A stretch of 64,000 bases of DNA from Lachnospiraceae bacterium (GTDB lineage Bacteria > Bacillota > Clostridia > Lachnospirales > Lachnospiraceae): assembly GCA_910574805.1 (NCBI GenBank), contig CAJTCV010000002.1, positions 310,001 through 374,000 of the forward strand. Reading direction: 5' to 3'. Positions 50,318 to 57,898 of the stretch are shown here, piece by piece (the stretch's first letter is position 1; every line of letters begins with the position of its first letter). The translations under genes were made by a program, and so were the position numbers. Under the pieces are notes generated by a model. It was not told the origin of the DNA. It ran no database searches and saw only the letters and a program-made list of their open reading frames with translations.

Positions 50318-52248
50318 GTCTTGTCACTCTGCTCCTGATATTTTCCCACACCCTGCAGCCGGACGATGTGTTTTGCTTCCTCCGTCATAAAGGAGAGGGG
50401 AGGAAAAGAACCATGGATATTATTAAGAAGCCAGTCCATGGATCCGATCTGTTCCGGCGGCATGATCATATGGTCCGCATTCTGGAGCGTTCCGTCCTGA
50501 GAACGGATCTCGCAGGAGAAGGGATGGAACTGTCCGGAACTGATGCTCTGCTTGATCTGCTCCAGCAGATATCCGGTGGCGGCAGGAACATGTTTGGAGC
50601 AGATGACATCGATCATCCCGGAAGAAAGTCCCCAGAAATAATTGATGGATTTATCCTTGTTCTGCGCCAGTCCCTTCTTCCAGACTCCATTCAGGATACT
50701 GGTGACGATCCGTTCATAGAATTTTCCCCAGTGGCAGACAGGCATTGCCACGTTTGTAATCTTCCCGCCCCGGATGTCATACAGACCGAACTGTCTGGAG
50801 CCCCGCGCGGGGGTCAGAAGGTCCTGCCCGGACACATAGGAGATGTGGCGGGCGTCAAAATATTCTTCGATCCTGTTTTCCCTGACACAGGACCACTCCA
50901 GATAGATGGACGCTTCCGGATTCACAGCCTTGACTCCAAGGGCAAAGGCGTTGATGCTGGCGGTGGCGCCGTAGATGGGGTAGTCAGCAATATAGCCGAT
51001 GACAGGCTCCGGGCTCAGGATGCCGGCCAGGACCCCGGTCAGATATTTTGCTTCGTACATCCTGCCGTAATAAGTTCGCAGATGACCGAAGCTGGAATTC
51101 AGGGAGCAGTTCAGGATCCGGACGACCGGATATTTCAGCGCCGCCTTTACGCTGGCATTCAGCAGCTTGGGACTGGTGGTGAAGATGACCGTGTTGCCTG
51201 CTTCGATGGCTTCCCGGATCGCTTCGGAACCCCGATCCGGGTCTCCGTCCGTGACGAAGAAGGAAGTGGTTACCTTACCGGGAAGCGCTTCTTCCAGATA
51301 GTGTCTCCCCAGCTCGTGGCCGTAGGTCCAGCTGGACGCCTCCGGAGTCCGGTCATGGATAAAGGCGATCTTCAGAGAAGATGCGGCAAGAGGCAGGATC
51401 CGGCTTTTCAGAGATTTTTCGTCGGTCTCCTTCTCGGGGGCCATGACCAGAGCTACGCTCCTTTTGGCCGGATAGATCTGGAAGTCCTTCCAGATGGCAG
51501 GAATCTCTTCCCGAAGCTCTTTATAGGATTTTTTCAGGAGATCCTTGTATCCATAGATCTCCAGATAAGTCAGAAACGCATCTCCGGCCCTGAGCGGGAG
51601 ATTTTTTCCGCCCTTTTCTTCGTAGATATCCAGAAAATGGATATAGGAAGAGTGAAAATCCATTTTCTCATCGTCAGTCCAGGGTTCATCCATGGATTTT
51701 CCGAGAAGCGAGAGGAGTCTGGCATAGCATCCTTCCTGGCTGAAATCCAGATAGTTGATGGAGGTGGCTCTGTAAAAATCTAGAAATTCAAAATAGATCC
51801 GGTTTTCCAGAGAATCAGTCCGTCTGGGGACCATCCGGGTGACATGCGCCTGAATGCTGACAGCGTCTACGTATTTTAAGACGCTGACCCTCTTGTTTCC
51901 CTCCACCACATAGAAACGGTTCATGAACTCCACGGCGGTGATGGGATCCCGGATACCTTCCTCCATATGGGCGTTGTAAAGTGCAGTCCATTTGCGGGCA
52001 AATTCTGAATTTTCTTCCAGGAGAGGCATGAAGTTGCTGGCAAATGCCTGTTTCCTTCCTGCGGTCCGGGTGCCGACGATGGAATCCAGAGGGATCTCCA
52101 CCAGTCCCAGTTCCACCTCGGATGCGATCTCCGAGAAGGAGACCAGATCATCCAGAGCCTGAAGATAGGGGTAGGTTCCCTTCAGAAGCTGGGAACGGTA
52201 GGTTTTCTGCGCTTTTTTACGTGCTTTGATATATTCTGATATGGACAT
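50314..52248 (-). CDS. ParB-like domain fused to a BMP (PnrA-like) nucleoside-binding domain
   Basis: A 644-residue protein without a signal peptide. Residues about 40-130 resemble a ParB/sulfiredoxin-like domain (RDPITAVEFMNRFYVVEGNK RVS region). From about 275 to 560 there is a BMP/PnrA-type binding fold (KIAFIHDRTPEASSWTYGHE and GVKAVNPEAS), normally found as an exported lipoprotein that binds purine nucleosides. With no signal it should act in the cytoplasm, perhaps as a nucleoside sensor. The ATG at 52248 is eight bases after AAAGGAG. It is co-translated with the small phosphoesterase. The ParB-like part may bind nucleotide rather than DNA. Confidence 0.72.
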   Translation of the reverse strand: MSISEYIKARKKAQKTYRSQLLKGTYPYLQALDDLVSFSEIASEVELGLVEIPLDSIVGTRTAGRKQAFASNFMPLLEENSEFARKWTALYNAHMEEGIRDPITAVEFMNRFYVVEGNKRVSVLKYVDAVSIQAHVTRMVPRRTDSLENRIYFEFLDFYRATSINYLDFSQEGCYARLLSLLGKSMDEPWTDDEKMDFHSSYIHFLDIYEEKGGKNLPLRAGDAFLTYLEIYGYKDLLKKSYKELREEIPAIWKDFQIYPAKRSVALVMAPEKETDEKSLKSRILPLAASSLKIAFIHDRTPEASSWTYGHELGRHYLEEALPGKVTTSFFVTDGDPDRGSEAIREAIEAGNTVIFTTSPKLLNASVKAALKYPVVRILNCSLNSSFGHLRTYYGRMYEAKYLTGVLAGILSPEPVIGYIADYPIYGATASINAFALGVKAVNPEASIYLEWSCVRENRIEEYFDARHISYVSGQDLLTPARGSRQFGLYDIRGGKITNVAMPVCHWGKFYERIVTSILNGVWKKGLAQNKDKSINYFWGLSSGMIDVICSKHVPAATGYLLEQIKQSISSGQFHPFSCEIRSQDGTLQNADHMIMPPEQIGSMDWLLNNIHGSFPPLSFMTEEAKHIVRLQGVGKYQEQSDKT

Positions 52249-52286
52249 GGTCATCACTCCTTTAGGTCTGTTTTTGAGTTGTTTTT

Positions 52287-52315
52287 ATGATACTGGACAG
52301 TGAGTGTTTTTTCAG
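52287..52315 (-). promoter_or_regulatory. Possible promoter of the ParB/BMP gene
   Basis: On the minus strand CTGAAA (52315-52310), 17 bases, TATCAT (52292-52287), 39 bases before the start. Confidence 0.5.
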
Positions 52316-52432
52316 TACCGATTATAATAGATATTTCCCAAAAGGGAAAGAGAAAAAATGCCCTTTTTCTGCAAAGATTTTGTCTGTTTTGTGAAAAAAA
52401 TGTCATACAGCGGTCAGATTCAAAAAAATGAC

Positions 52433-52461
52433 TTGAAAAAAAATGTTTGTGTTGTTACAAT
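52433..52461 (+). promoter_or_regulatory. Promoter of the sodium-pump decarboxylase operon
   Basis: TTGAAA (52433-52438), 17 bases, TACAAT (52456-52461), 53 bases before the first start. Confidence 0.7.
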
Positions 52462-52514
52462 TAGAATCGGCAGACCTTGGGTTAACATTAATGAAATATA
52501 ATGGAGGAGTAAAA

Positions 52515-53951
52515 ATGAGTAATTCGGCACAGAGCTTGGCAGCAAAAAGGATCAATGCCTTGCTTGACGAGAACAGTTTTGTTGAGATCGGTGCGGCAGT
52601 TACAGCACGTGCAACAGATTTCAACATGAACAACACGGACACACCATCCGACGGTGTTATGACCGGCTATGGTGTCATTGACGGCAGTCTCGTGTATGTG
52701 TACAGCCAGGATGCTTCCGTACTGGGCGGATCCATGGGTGAGATGCATGCAAAGAAGATCGTCAGGATCTATGACATGGCGATGAAGATGGGAGCTCCCG
52801 TCATCGGTCTTGTGGACTGTGCAGGGCTCAGGCTTCAGGAGGCTTCCGATGCGCTGAATGCTTTTGGAGAGCTGTATCTGAGACAGGCTCTGGCTTCCGG
52901 CGTGGTGCCGCAGATCACAGCCGTGTTCGGCAACTGCGGCGGCGGTATGGCTGTTGCATCCGCCATGTCTGACTTTACATTTATGGAGAGCAGGAAAGCA
53001 AGACTGTTTGTGAACTCTCCCAATGCCCTGGAAGGAAATGAGGTGTCCAGATGCGATACGGCTTCTGCGGCGTTCCAGAGCTCCGAGGCGGGCATCGTGG
53101 ACGTGGTGGCAGAAGAGGCGGAGCTGATTGCGAAGATTCGTGAACTCATCTCTCTGATTCCGGCAAATAATGAAGACGACCTGTCCTATCTGGACTGCGA
53201 CGATGATCTGAACAGAGTCTGTGCGGATCTGGAGGCTTCTGCGGGGGATCCGGCGCTGGCGCTTCCCATGATCTCGGATTCTCATATTTTCTTTGAGACC
53301 AAAGCAGATTATGCGAAGGACATGGTGACAGGCTTTATCCGTCTGAACGGCATGACGGTAGGTGCGGTGGCCAACCGGACCGTATTATATGATGAAGAAG
53401 GAAACCGGGCAGAAGAGTTTCATGCGGAACTGTCTGCAAGGGGCTGTGAAAAGGCAGCGGGCTTCGTGCGTTTCTGCGATGCGTTCAATATTCCGGTGCT
53501 GACCCTGACCAATGCATCCGGTTTCAAGGCGTCCAAATGTACAGAGAAGAAGATTGCCAGGGCAGCGGCGGCGCTTACCAGTGCATTTGCGGAGGCGACA
53601 GTGCCGAAGGTGAACGTGGTGACCGGCAGTGCTTACGGCAGCGCTTATGTGACCATGAACAGCAAGGGCCTGGGTGCGGACTTCGTCTATGCATGGCCGA
53701 AAGCAGAAGTAGGGATGATGGATGCGAAGCTGGCTGCAAAGATCATGTATGCGGATGCAGACGCCGCTGTGATCAAAGAGCAGGCAAAGGCATATGCAGA
53801 GCTCCAGAACAACGTGGCTTCTGCTGCGAAGAGAGGGTATGTGGATACCATCATCGAGGCGCAGGATACAAGAAAATATGTGATCGGTGCGTTTGAGATG
53901 CTGTTTACCAAGCGGGAAGGCCGGCCGGACAAAAAACACGGGACCAATTAA
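52515..53951 (+). CDS. Acyl-CoA carboxyltransferase subunit (MmdA / 12S type)
   Basis: A 478-residue carboxyltransferase of the MmdA/PccB family. Features include DGVMTGYGVIDGSLVYVYSQD (near 55-75), LGGSMGEMHAKKI and the GNCGGGMAVASAMSDF oxyanion region. It removes or transfers carbon dioxide between biotin and an acyl-CoA, probably methylmalonyl-CoA, though glutaconyl-CoA or malonyl-CoA cannot be excluded. The ATG at 52515 has GGAGG ahead. It is first in the operon with OadG, biotin carrier, OadB and OadA. Confidence 0.85.
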   Translation: MSNSAQSLAAKRINALLDENSFVEIGAAVTARATDFNMNNTDTPSDGVMTGYGVIDGSLVYVYSQDASVLGGSMGEMHAKKIVRIYDMAMKMGAPVIGLVDCAGLRLQEASDALNAFGELYLRQALASGVVPQITAVFGNCGGGMAVASAMSDFTFMESRKARLFVNSPNALEGNEVSRCDTASAAFQSSEAGIVDVVAEEAELIAKIRELISLIPANNEDDLSYLDCDDDLNRVCADLEASAGDPALALPMISDSHIFFETKADYAKDMVTGFIRLNGMTVGAVANRTVLYDEEGNRAEEFHAELSARGCEKAAGFVRFCDAFNIPVLTLTNASGFKASKCTEKKIARAAAALTSAFAEATVPKVNVVTGSAYGSAYVTMNSKGLGADFVYAWPKAEVGMMDAKLAAKIMYADADAAVIKEQAKAYAELQNNVASAAKRGYVDTIIEAQDTRKYVIGAFEMLFTKREGRPDKKHGTN

Positions 53952-53966
53952 AACGAGGTGAATCAT

Positions 53967-54782
53967 ATGAAACAAAATATAAGAAAGATCCTTGCGGCGC
54001 TGGTTCTCGCTGTGTCCGTGCTGGGGCTGACAGCCTGCGGGAATGCGGCGGCAGCCGAGACGGAGATTCCTGTGGAGGAAGAACTGATCAAGGCTGTGAC
54101 GCAGGCTATGGTCAATAACTGGGAAACGGCTCAGGAAGGAGAGCTTCAGGGGATTGCAAATGAAGATTCGGATATCCTCGAGGAGCTGGTGGAAACCAAC
54201 CGGCAGATGGGATCCTTCATGGGCTACTTCACGGCGGATTCCCTGAGAAGCGCGTATGCAGGCTATCTGAGTTCCAGAGAAGAGCTGGGCGCCCTGATTT
54301 CTGTGGACAGTTTTGAAGAATTGGAAATCAAGGGAGACGAGGCGACGCTGGTGGCGAATCTGACCTATGAGAACAGAGGAGCGAGTCTTTCCATGGTATT
54401 TAATAAGCGGAACATTGTGCAGTCTGTTGCGCTCGATCCGAAATACAGCACCGGGGAGATCCTGAAAAAAGCAGGTATGAACACCATTCTCGGCATGGGC
54501 ACGGTGTTCATCGTGCTGATCTTCATCAGCCTTGTGATCTACTGCTTCAACTTTATTCCGGGGAACCGGACACCGAAGGAGGAAGAGAAGAAGAGACCGG
54601 CTCCGAAGCCGAGACCGGTGAAAAAGGCGGAATCGAAGGCGGCAAAGGAAAATCTGGTGGATGATAAGGAACTGGTGGCGGCGATCACCGCGGCGATCTG
54701 TGCATACAACGGCACCTCTCCGGAGGGATTTGTGGTCCGGTCCATCAGACGTGCAGAGTCTTCCAGATGGAAGAAAGCCTGA
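53967..54782 (+). CDS. OadG-type decarboxylase gamma subunit fused to a lipoprotein domain
   Basis: A 271-residue protein. A lipobox LTAC (C24) is followed by an extracytoplasmic, acidic, DUF3887-like domain (about 30-165). A membrane segment (about 175-196) and a Lys/Pro-rich linker lead to a short C-terminal motif with VAAITAAICAY (237-247), which is the OadG family end. Gamma subunits hold the peripheral carboxyltransferase and biotin carrier on the membrane beta subunit. The usual OadG is under 100 residues, so the N-terminal domain is an addition. ATG at 53967 with GAGGTGA ahead; GTG 53958 is an alternative. Confidence 0.75.
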   Translation: MKQNIRKILAALVLAVSVLGLTACGNAAAAETEIPVEEELIKAVTQAMVNNWETAQEGELQGIANEDSDILEELVETNRQMGSFMGYFTADSLRSAYAGYLSSREELGALISVDSFEELEIKGDEATLVANLTYENRGASLSMVFNKRNIVQSVALDPKYSTGEILKKAGMNTILGMGTVFIVLIFISLVIYCFNFIPGNRTPKEEEKKRPAPKPRPVKKAESKAAKENLVDDKELVAAITAAICAYNGTSPEGFVVRSIRRAESSRWKKA

Positions 54783-54840
54783 CAGATAACAGTGAAACAT
54801 GGAATAAAACAGCGGAATTTTAACAGGAGGAATATAGAAA

Positions 54841-55218
54841 ATGAAAAATTATACCATTACCGTAAATGGCACCGTATATGATGTGACTGTAGAAGAGGGC
54901 GGCGCAGGAAGCGCACCCGTCCGCGCGGCAGCGCCAAAAGCTGCACCGGCAGCACCCGCAGCAGCTCCGGCACCGGCACCGGCAGCACCCGCAGGGGATG
55001 CAGGCTCCATTGAAGTGAGCGCTTCGGTTCCGGGCAAAGTCTTCAAGATAGAGGCAAGTGCAGGTCAGGCGGTGAAGACCGGTGATCCGATCATCATCCT
55101 GGAGGCCATGAAGATGGAGATCCCTGTGGTGGCTCCGGAGGATGGAACCGTTGCAAGCATCAATGTATCTGTAGGTGATGCGGTAGAATCCGGTGATGTA
55201 CTGGCTACGCTGGACTGA
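54841..55218 (+). CDS. Biotin carboxyl carrier protein (decarboxylase-associated)
   Basis: A 125-residue biotin carrier. A short N-terminal strand region, an Ala/Pro-rich linker (about 22-53), and a biotinyl domain with the EAMKM motif, whose lysine K91 is the biotin site. It passes the carboxyl group between the carboxyltransferases and the membrane pump. AGGAGGAATATAGAAA precedes the ATG. Its position between OadG and OadB is standard for such operons. Confidence 0.95.
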   Translation: MKNYTITVNGTVYDVTVEEGGAGSAPVRAAAPKAAPAAPAAAPAPAPAAPAGDAGSIEVSASVPGKVFKIEASAGQAVKTGDPIIILEAMKMEIPVVAPEDGTVASINVSVGDAVESGDVLATLD

Positions 55219-55264
55219 TATGGACAGCAGGCCGGTACGTAAATAAATCATTGGAGGTTACAAT

Positions 55265-56416
55265 ATGAATTATATTGCTGAGACATTGGGAAACCTCGTG
55301 CATCAGACTGCGTTCTTCAACCTGACCTGGGGTAATTATGTCATGATCGCAGTTGCATGTGTGTTCCTTTATCTGGCTATCGCAAAAGAATATGAGCCTC
55401 TTCTTCTGGTTCCCATTTCTTTTGGTATGCTTCTGGTAAATATCTATCCGGATATCATGCTGAGTATCGAAGAATCGTCCAATGGTGTGGGCGGACTTCT
55501 TCATTATTTCTATCTGCTGGACGAATGGGCGATCCTCCCATCCCTGATCTTTATGGGAGTGGGTGCCATGACAGACTTTGGCCCGCTGATTGCAAATCCC
55601 AAGAGTTTCCTTCTGGGGGCATCCGCACAGTTCGGTATCTTTGCCGCCTATCTCGGAGCCATGGCCATGGGCTTCAGCGACAAGGCTGCGGCTGCGATCT
55701 CCATTATCGGCGGTGCAGACGGTCCTACGTCCATCTTCCTGGCAGGCAAGCTGCAGCAGACGGCGATCATGGGTCCCATCGCAGTGGCGGCATATTCCTA
55801 TATGTCTCTGGTGCCGATCATTCAGCCGCCGATCATGAAGCTTCTGACCACTGAGAAGGAGCGCAAGATCAAGATGGAGCAGCTCCGTCCGGTGTCCAGG
55901 CTGGAGAAGATTCTGTTCCCGATTATCGTTACGATTATCGTATCCCTGATCCTTCCCACCACGGCTCCGCTGGTCGGTATGCTGATGCTGGGCAATCTGT
56001 TCCGGGAGAGCGGTGTGGTGCGTCAGCTGACAGAGACAGCTTCCAACGCGCTTATGTACATTGTCGTCATCTTCCTTGGCACATCGGTAGGTGCGACCAC
56101 CAGCGCAGAGGCATTTCTGAACTGGGATACGATCAAGATCGTCGTCCTTGGTCTGGTAGCTTTTGCATTTGGTACGGCGGCAGGTGTTCTGTTCGGCAAG
56201 CTGATGTGTAAGATCACCGGCGGTAAGGTCAATCCTCTGATTGGTTCCGCAGGCGTGTCTGCCGTGCCCATGGCAGCCCGTGTATCCCAGAAAGTGGGAG
56301 CTGAGGCTGATCCGACAAACTTCCTTCTGATGCACGCCATGGGACCGAATGTGGCAGGCGTTATCGGAACGGCGGTGGCAGCGGGTACGTTCATGGCGAT
56401 CTTTGGTGTAATGTAA
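55265..56416 (+). CDS. Sodium ion-translocating decarboxylase beta subunit (OadB/MmdB)
   Basis: A 383-residue integral membrane protein with about nine hydrophobic segments. Family motifs include GGADGPTSIFLAGKL (near 151-165), with the Asp that takes part in sodium binding, and NPLIGSAGVSAVPMAARV in the second half. The beta subunit decarboxylates carboxybiotin and exports sodium, storing the energy of decarboxylation. The length fits MmdB more than the longer OadB. TGGAGG precedes the ATG. Confidence 0.93.
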   Translation: MNYIAETLGNLVHQTAFFNLTWGNYVMIAVACVFLYLAIAKEYEPLLLVPISFGMLLVNIYPDIMLSIEESSNGVGGLLHYFYLLDEWAILPSLIFMGVGAMTDFGPLIANPKSFLLGASAQFGIFAAYLGAMAMGFSDKAAAAISIIGGADGPTSIFLAGKLQQTAIMGPIAVAAYSYMSLVPIIQPPIMKLLTTEKERKIKMEQLRPVSRLEKILFPIIVTIIVSLILPTTAPLVGMLMLGNLFRESGVVRQLTETASNALMYIVVIFLGTSVGATTSAEAFLNWDTIKIVVLGLVAFAFGTAAGVLFGKLMCKITGGKVNPLIGSAGVSAVPMAARVSQKVGAEADPTNFLLMHAMGPNVAGVIGTAVAAGTFMAIFGVM

Positions 56417-56435
56417 AATAGGAGGACTGAATAAA

Positions 56436-57848
56436 ATGAGTGATATGGCAAAAAAGCCCATTAAGATAACAGAGACGATTCTGCGTGATGCACACCAGTC
56501 TCTGATCGCGACCCGTATGAGCACAGAGCAGATGCTCCCCATCGTGGAGAAGCTGGACCAGGTGGGATATTATTCCCTGGAGTGCTGGGGCGGCGCTACC
56601 TTTGACGCCTCTCTTCGTTTCCTGAAAGAGGATCCGTGGGAGAGACTGCGCCAGATTAAGGCGAGAGTGAAGAATACAAAGCTGCAGATGCTGTTCCGCG
56701 GACAGAACATCCTGGGCTATCGTCCCTATGGCGATGATGTGGTGGAATATTTTGTGCAGAAATCCATCGCCAATGGCATTGACATCATCCGGATTTTTGA
56801 CTGCCTCAATGACCTTCGGAACCTGCAGACTGCGGTAAAGGCTTCCAATAAGGAAGGCGGACATGCGCAGATTGCCCTTTCCTACACGCTGGGAGATGCC
56901 TACACGCTGGAGTACTGGACGAACATCGCCAAAGAGATCGAGGAGATGGGTGCGGATTCCATCTGTATCAAGGATATGGCAGGCCTTCTGCTTCCCTATG
57001 AGGCAACGAAGCTTGTGACTGCTCTGAAAGAGGCGGTAAGGATTCCGATCCAGCTTCATACCCATTATACCTCCGGTGTGGCTTCCATGACATATCTGAA
57101 GGCAGTGGAAGCGGGCGTGGATGTGATCGACTGTGCCATGTCTCCGTTTGCGCTGGGTACTTCTCAGCCCGCTACGGAGGTTATGGTGGAGACCTTCAAG
57201 GGAACACCGTACGATACCGGATTTGACCAGAATCTGCTGGCTGAGATCGCGGACTACTTCCGTCCGATCCGCGATGAGGCGCTGGACAGTGGTCTTCTGA
57301 ATCCCAAGAATCTGGGAGTCAATATCAAGACCCTTCTGTATCAGGTGCCGGGAGGCATGCTCTCCAACCTGACCTCACAGCTCAAGGAGCAGCATGCAGA
57401 GGACAAATATTACGAAGTGCTTGAAGAAGTGCCGCGGGTTCGTAAGGACCTGGGCGAGTGTCCGCTGGTTACGCCGTCCTCTCAGATCGTCGGGACGCAG
57501 GCTGTGTTCAATGTCCTGATGGGCGAGCGCTACAAGATGGTGACCAAGGAGACAAAGGCAGTCCTGTCAGGACGCTACGGCAAGACCGTGAAGCCTTTCA
57601 ATCCGGAGGTGCAGAAGAAGTGTATCGGTGATGAGGAGATCATCACCTGCCGTCCGGCAGATCTGGTTGGGAATGAGCTGGATACGCTGGAAGCAGAGAT
57701 GGCGCAGTACAAGGAGCAGGATGAGGACGTATTATCCTATGCACTGTTCCCGCAGGTTGCCATGGACTTCTTCAAATACAGGGAAGCACAGAGGACAAAG
57801 GTGGATGCGACAGTCGCAGATACTGAAAACGGAGCTTATCCTGTATAG
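56436..57848 (+). CDS. Oxaloacetate decarboxylase / pyruvate carboxylase subunit B (5S type)
   Basis: A 470-residue PYC_OADA-family carboxyltransferase. TILRDAHQSL (about 12-21) binds metal, HTHYTSG (about 208-214) supplies the HxH ligands, and FDCLNDLRN carries further pocket residues. There is no biotinyl domain at the C-terminus, so it must use the separate carrier two genes upstream. It moves a carboxyl group between oxaloacetate or pyruvate and biotin. The operon thus has two carboxyltransferases for one carrier. A terminator follows. Confidence 0.93.
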   Translation: MSDMAKKPIKITETILRDAHQSLIATRMSTEQMLPIVEKLDQVGYYSLECWGGATFDASLRFLKEDPWERLRQIKARVKNTKLQMLFRGQNILGYRPYGDDVVEYFVQKSIANGIDIIRIFDCLNDLRNLQTAVKASNKEGGHAQIALSYTLGDAYTLEYWTNIAKEIEEMGADSICIKDMAGLLLPYEATKLVTALKEAVRIPIQLHTHYTSGVASMTYLKAVEAGVDVIDCAMSPFALGTSQPATEVMVETFKGTPYDTGFDQNLLAEIADYFRPIRDEALDSGLLNPKNLGVNIKTLLYQVPGGMLSNLTSQLKEQHAEDKYYEVLEEVPRVRKDLGECPLVTPSSQIVGTQAVFNVLMGERYKMVTKETKAVLSGRYGKTVKPFNPEVQKKCIGDEEIITCRPADLVGNELDTLEAEMAQYKEQDEDVLSYALFPQVAMDFFKYREAQRTKVDATVADTENGAYPV

Positions 57849-57866
57849 AGAGCAGGAGAACAGAAG

Positions 57867-57898
57867 AAGGTGCCGCGAAATGCGGCACCTTTTTATTT
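57867..57898. terminator. Intrinsic terminator at the end of the decarboxylase operon
   Basis: AAGGTGCCGC (57867-57876) pairs with GCGGCACCTT (57882-57891) around a GAAAT loop, with T on the plus-strand side. The 3' end of the convergent kinase gene lies within it; on the other strand the T tract is poor, so its effect there is uncertain. Confidence 0.85.
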
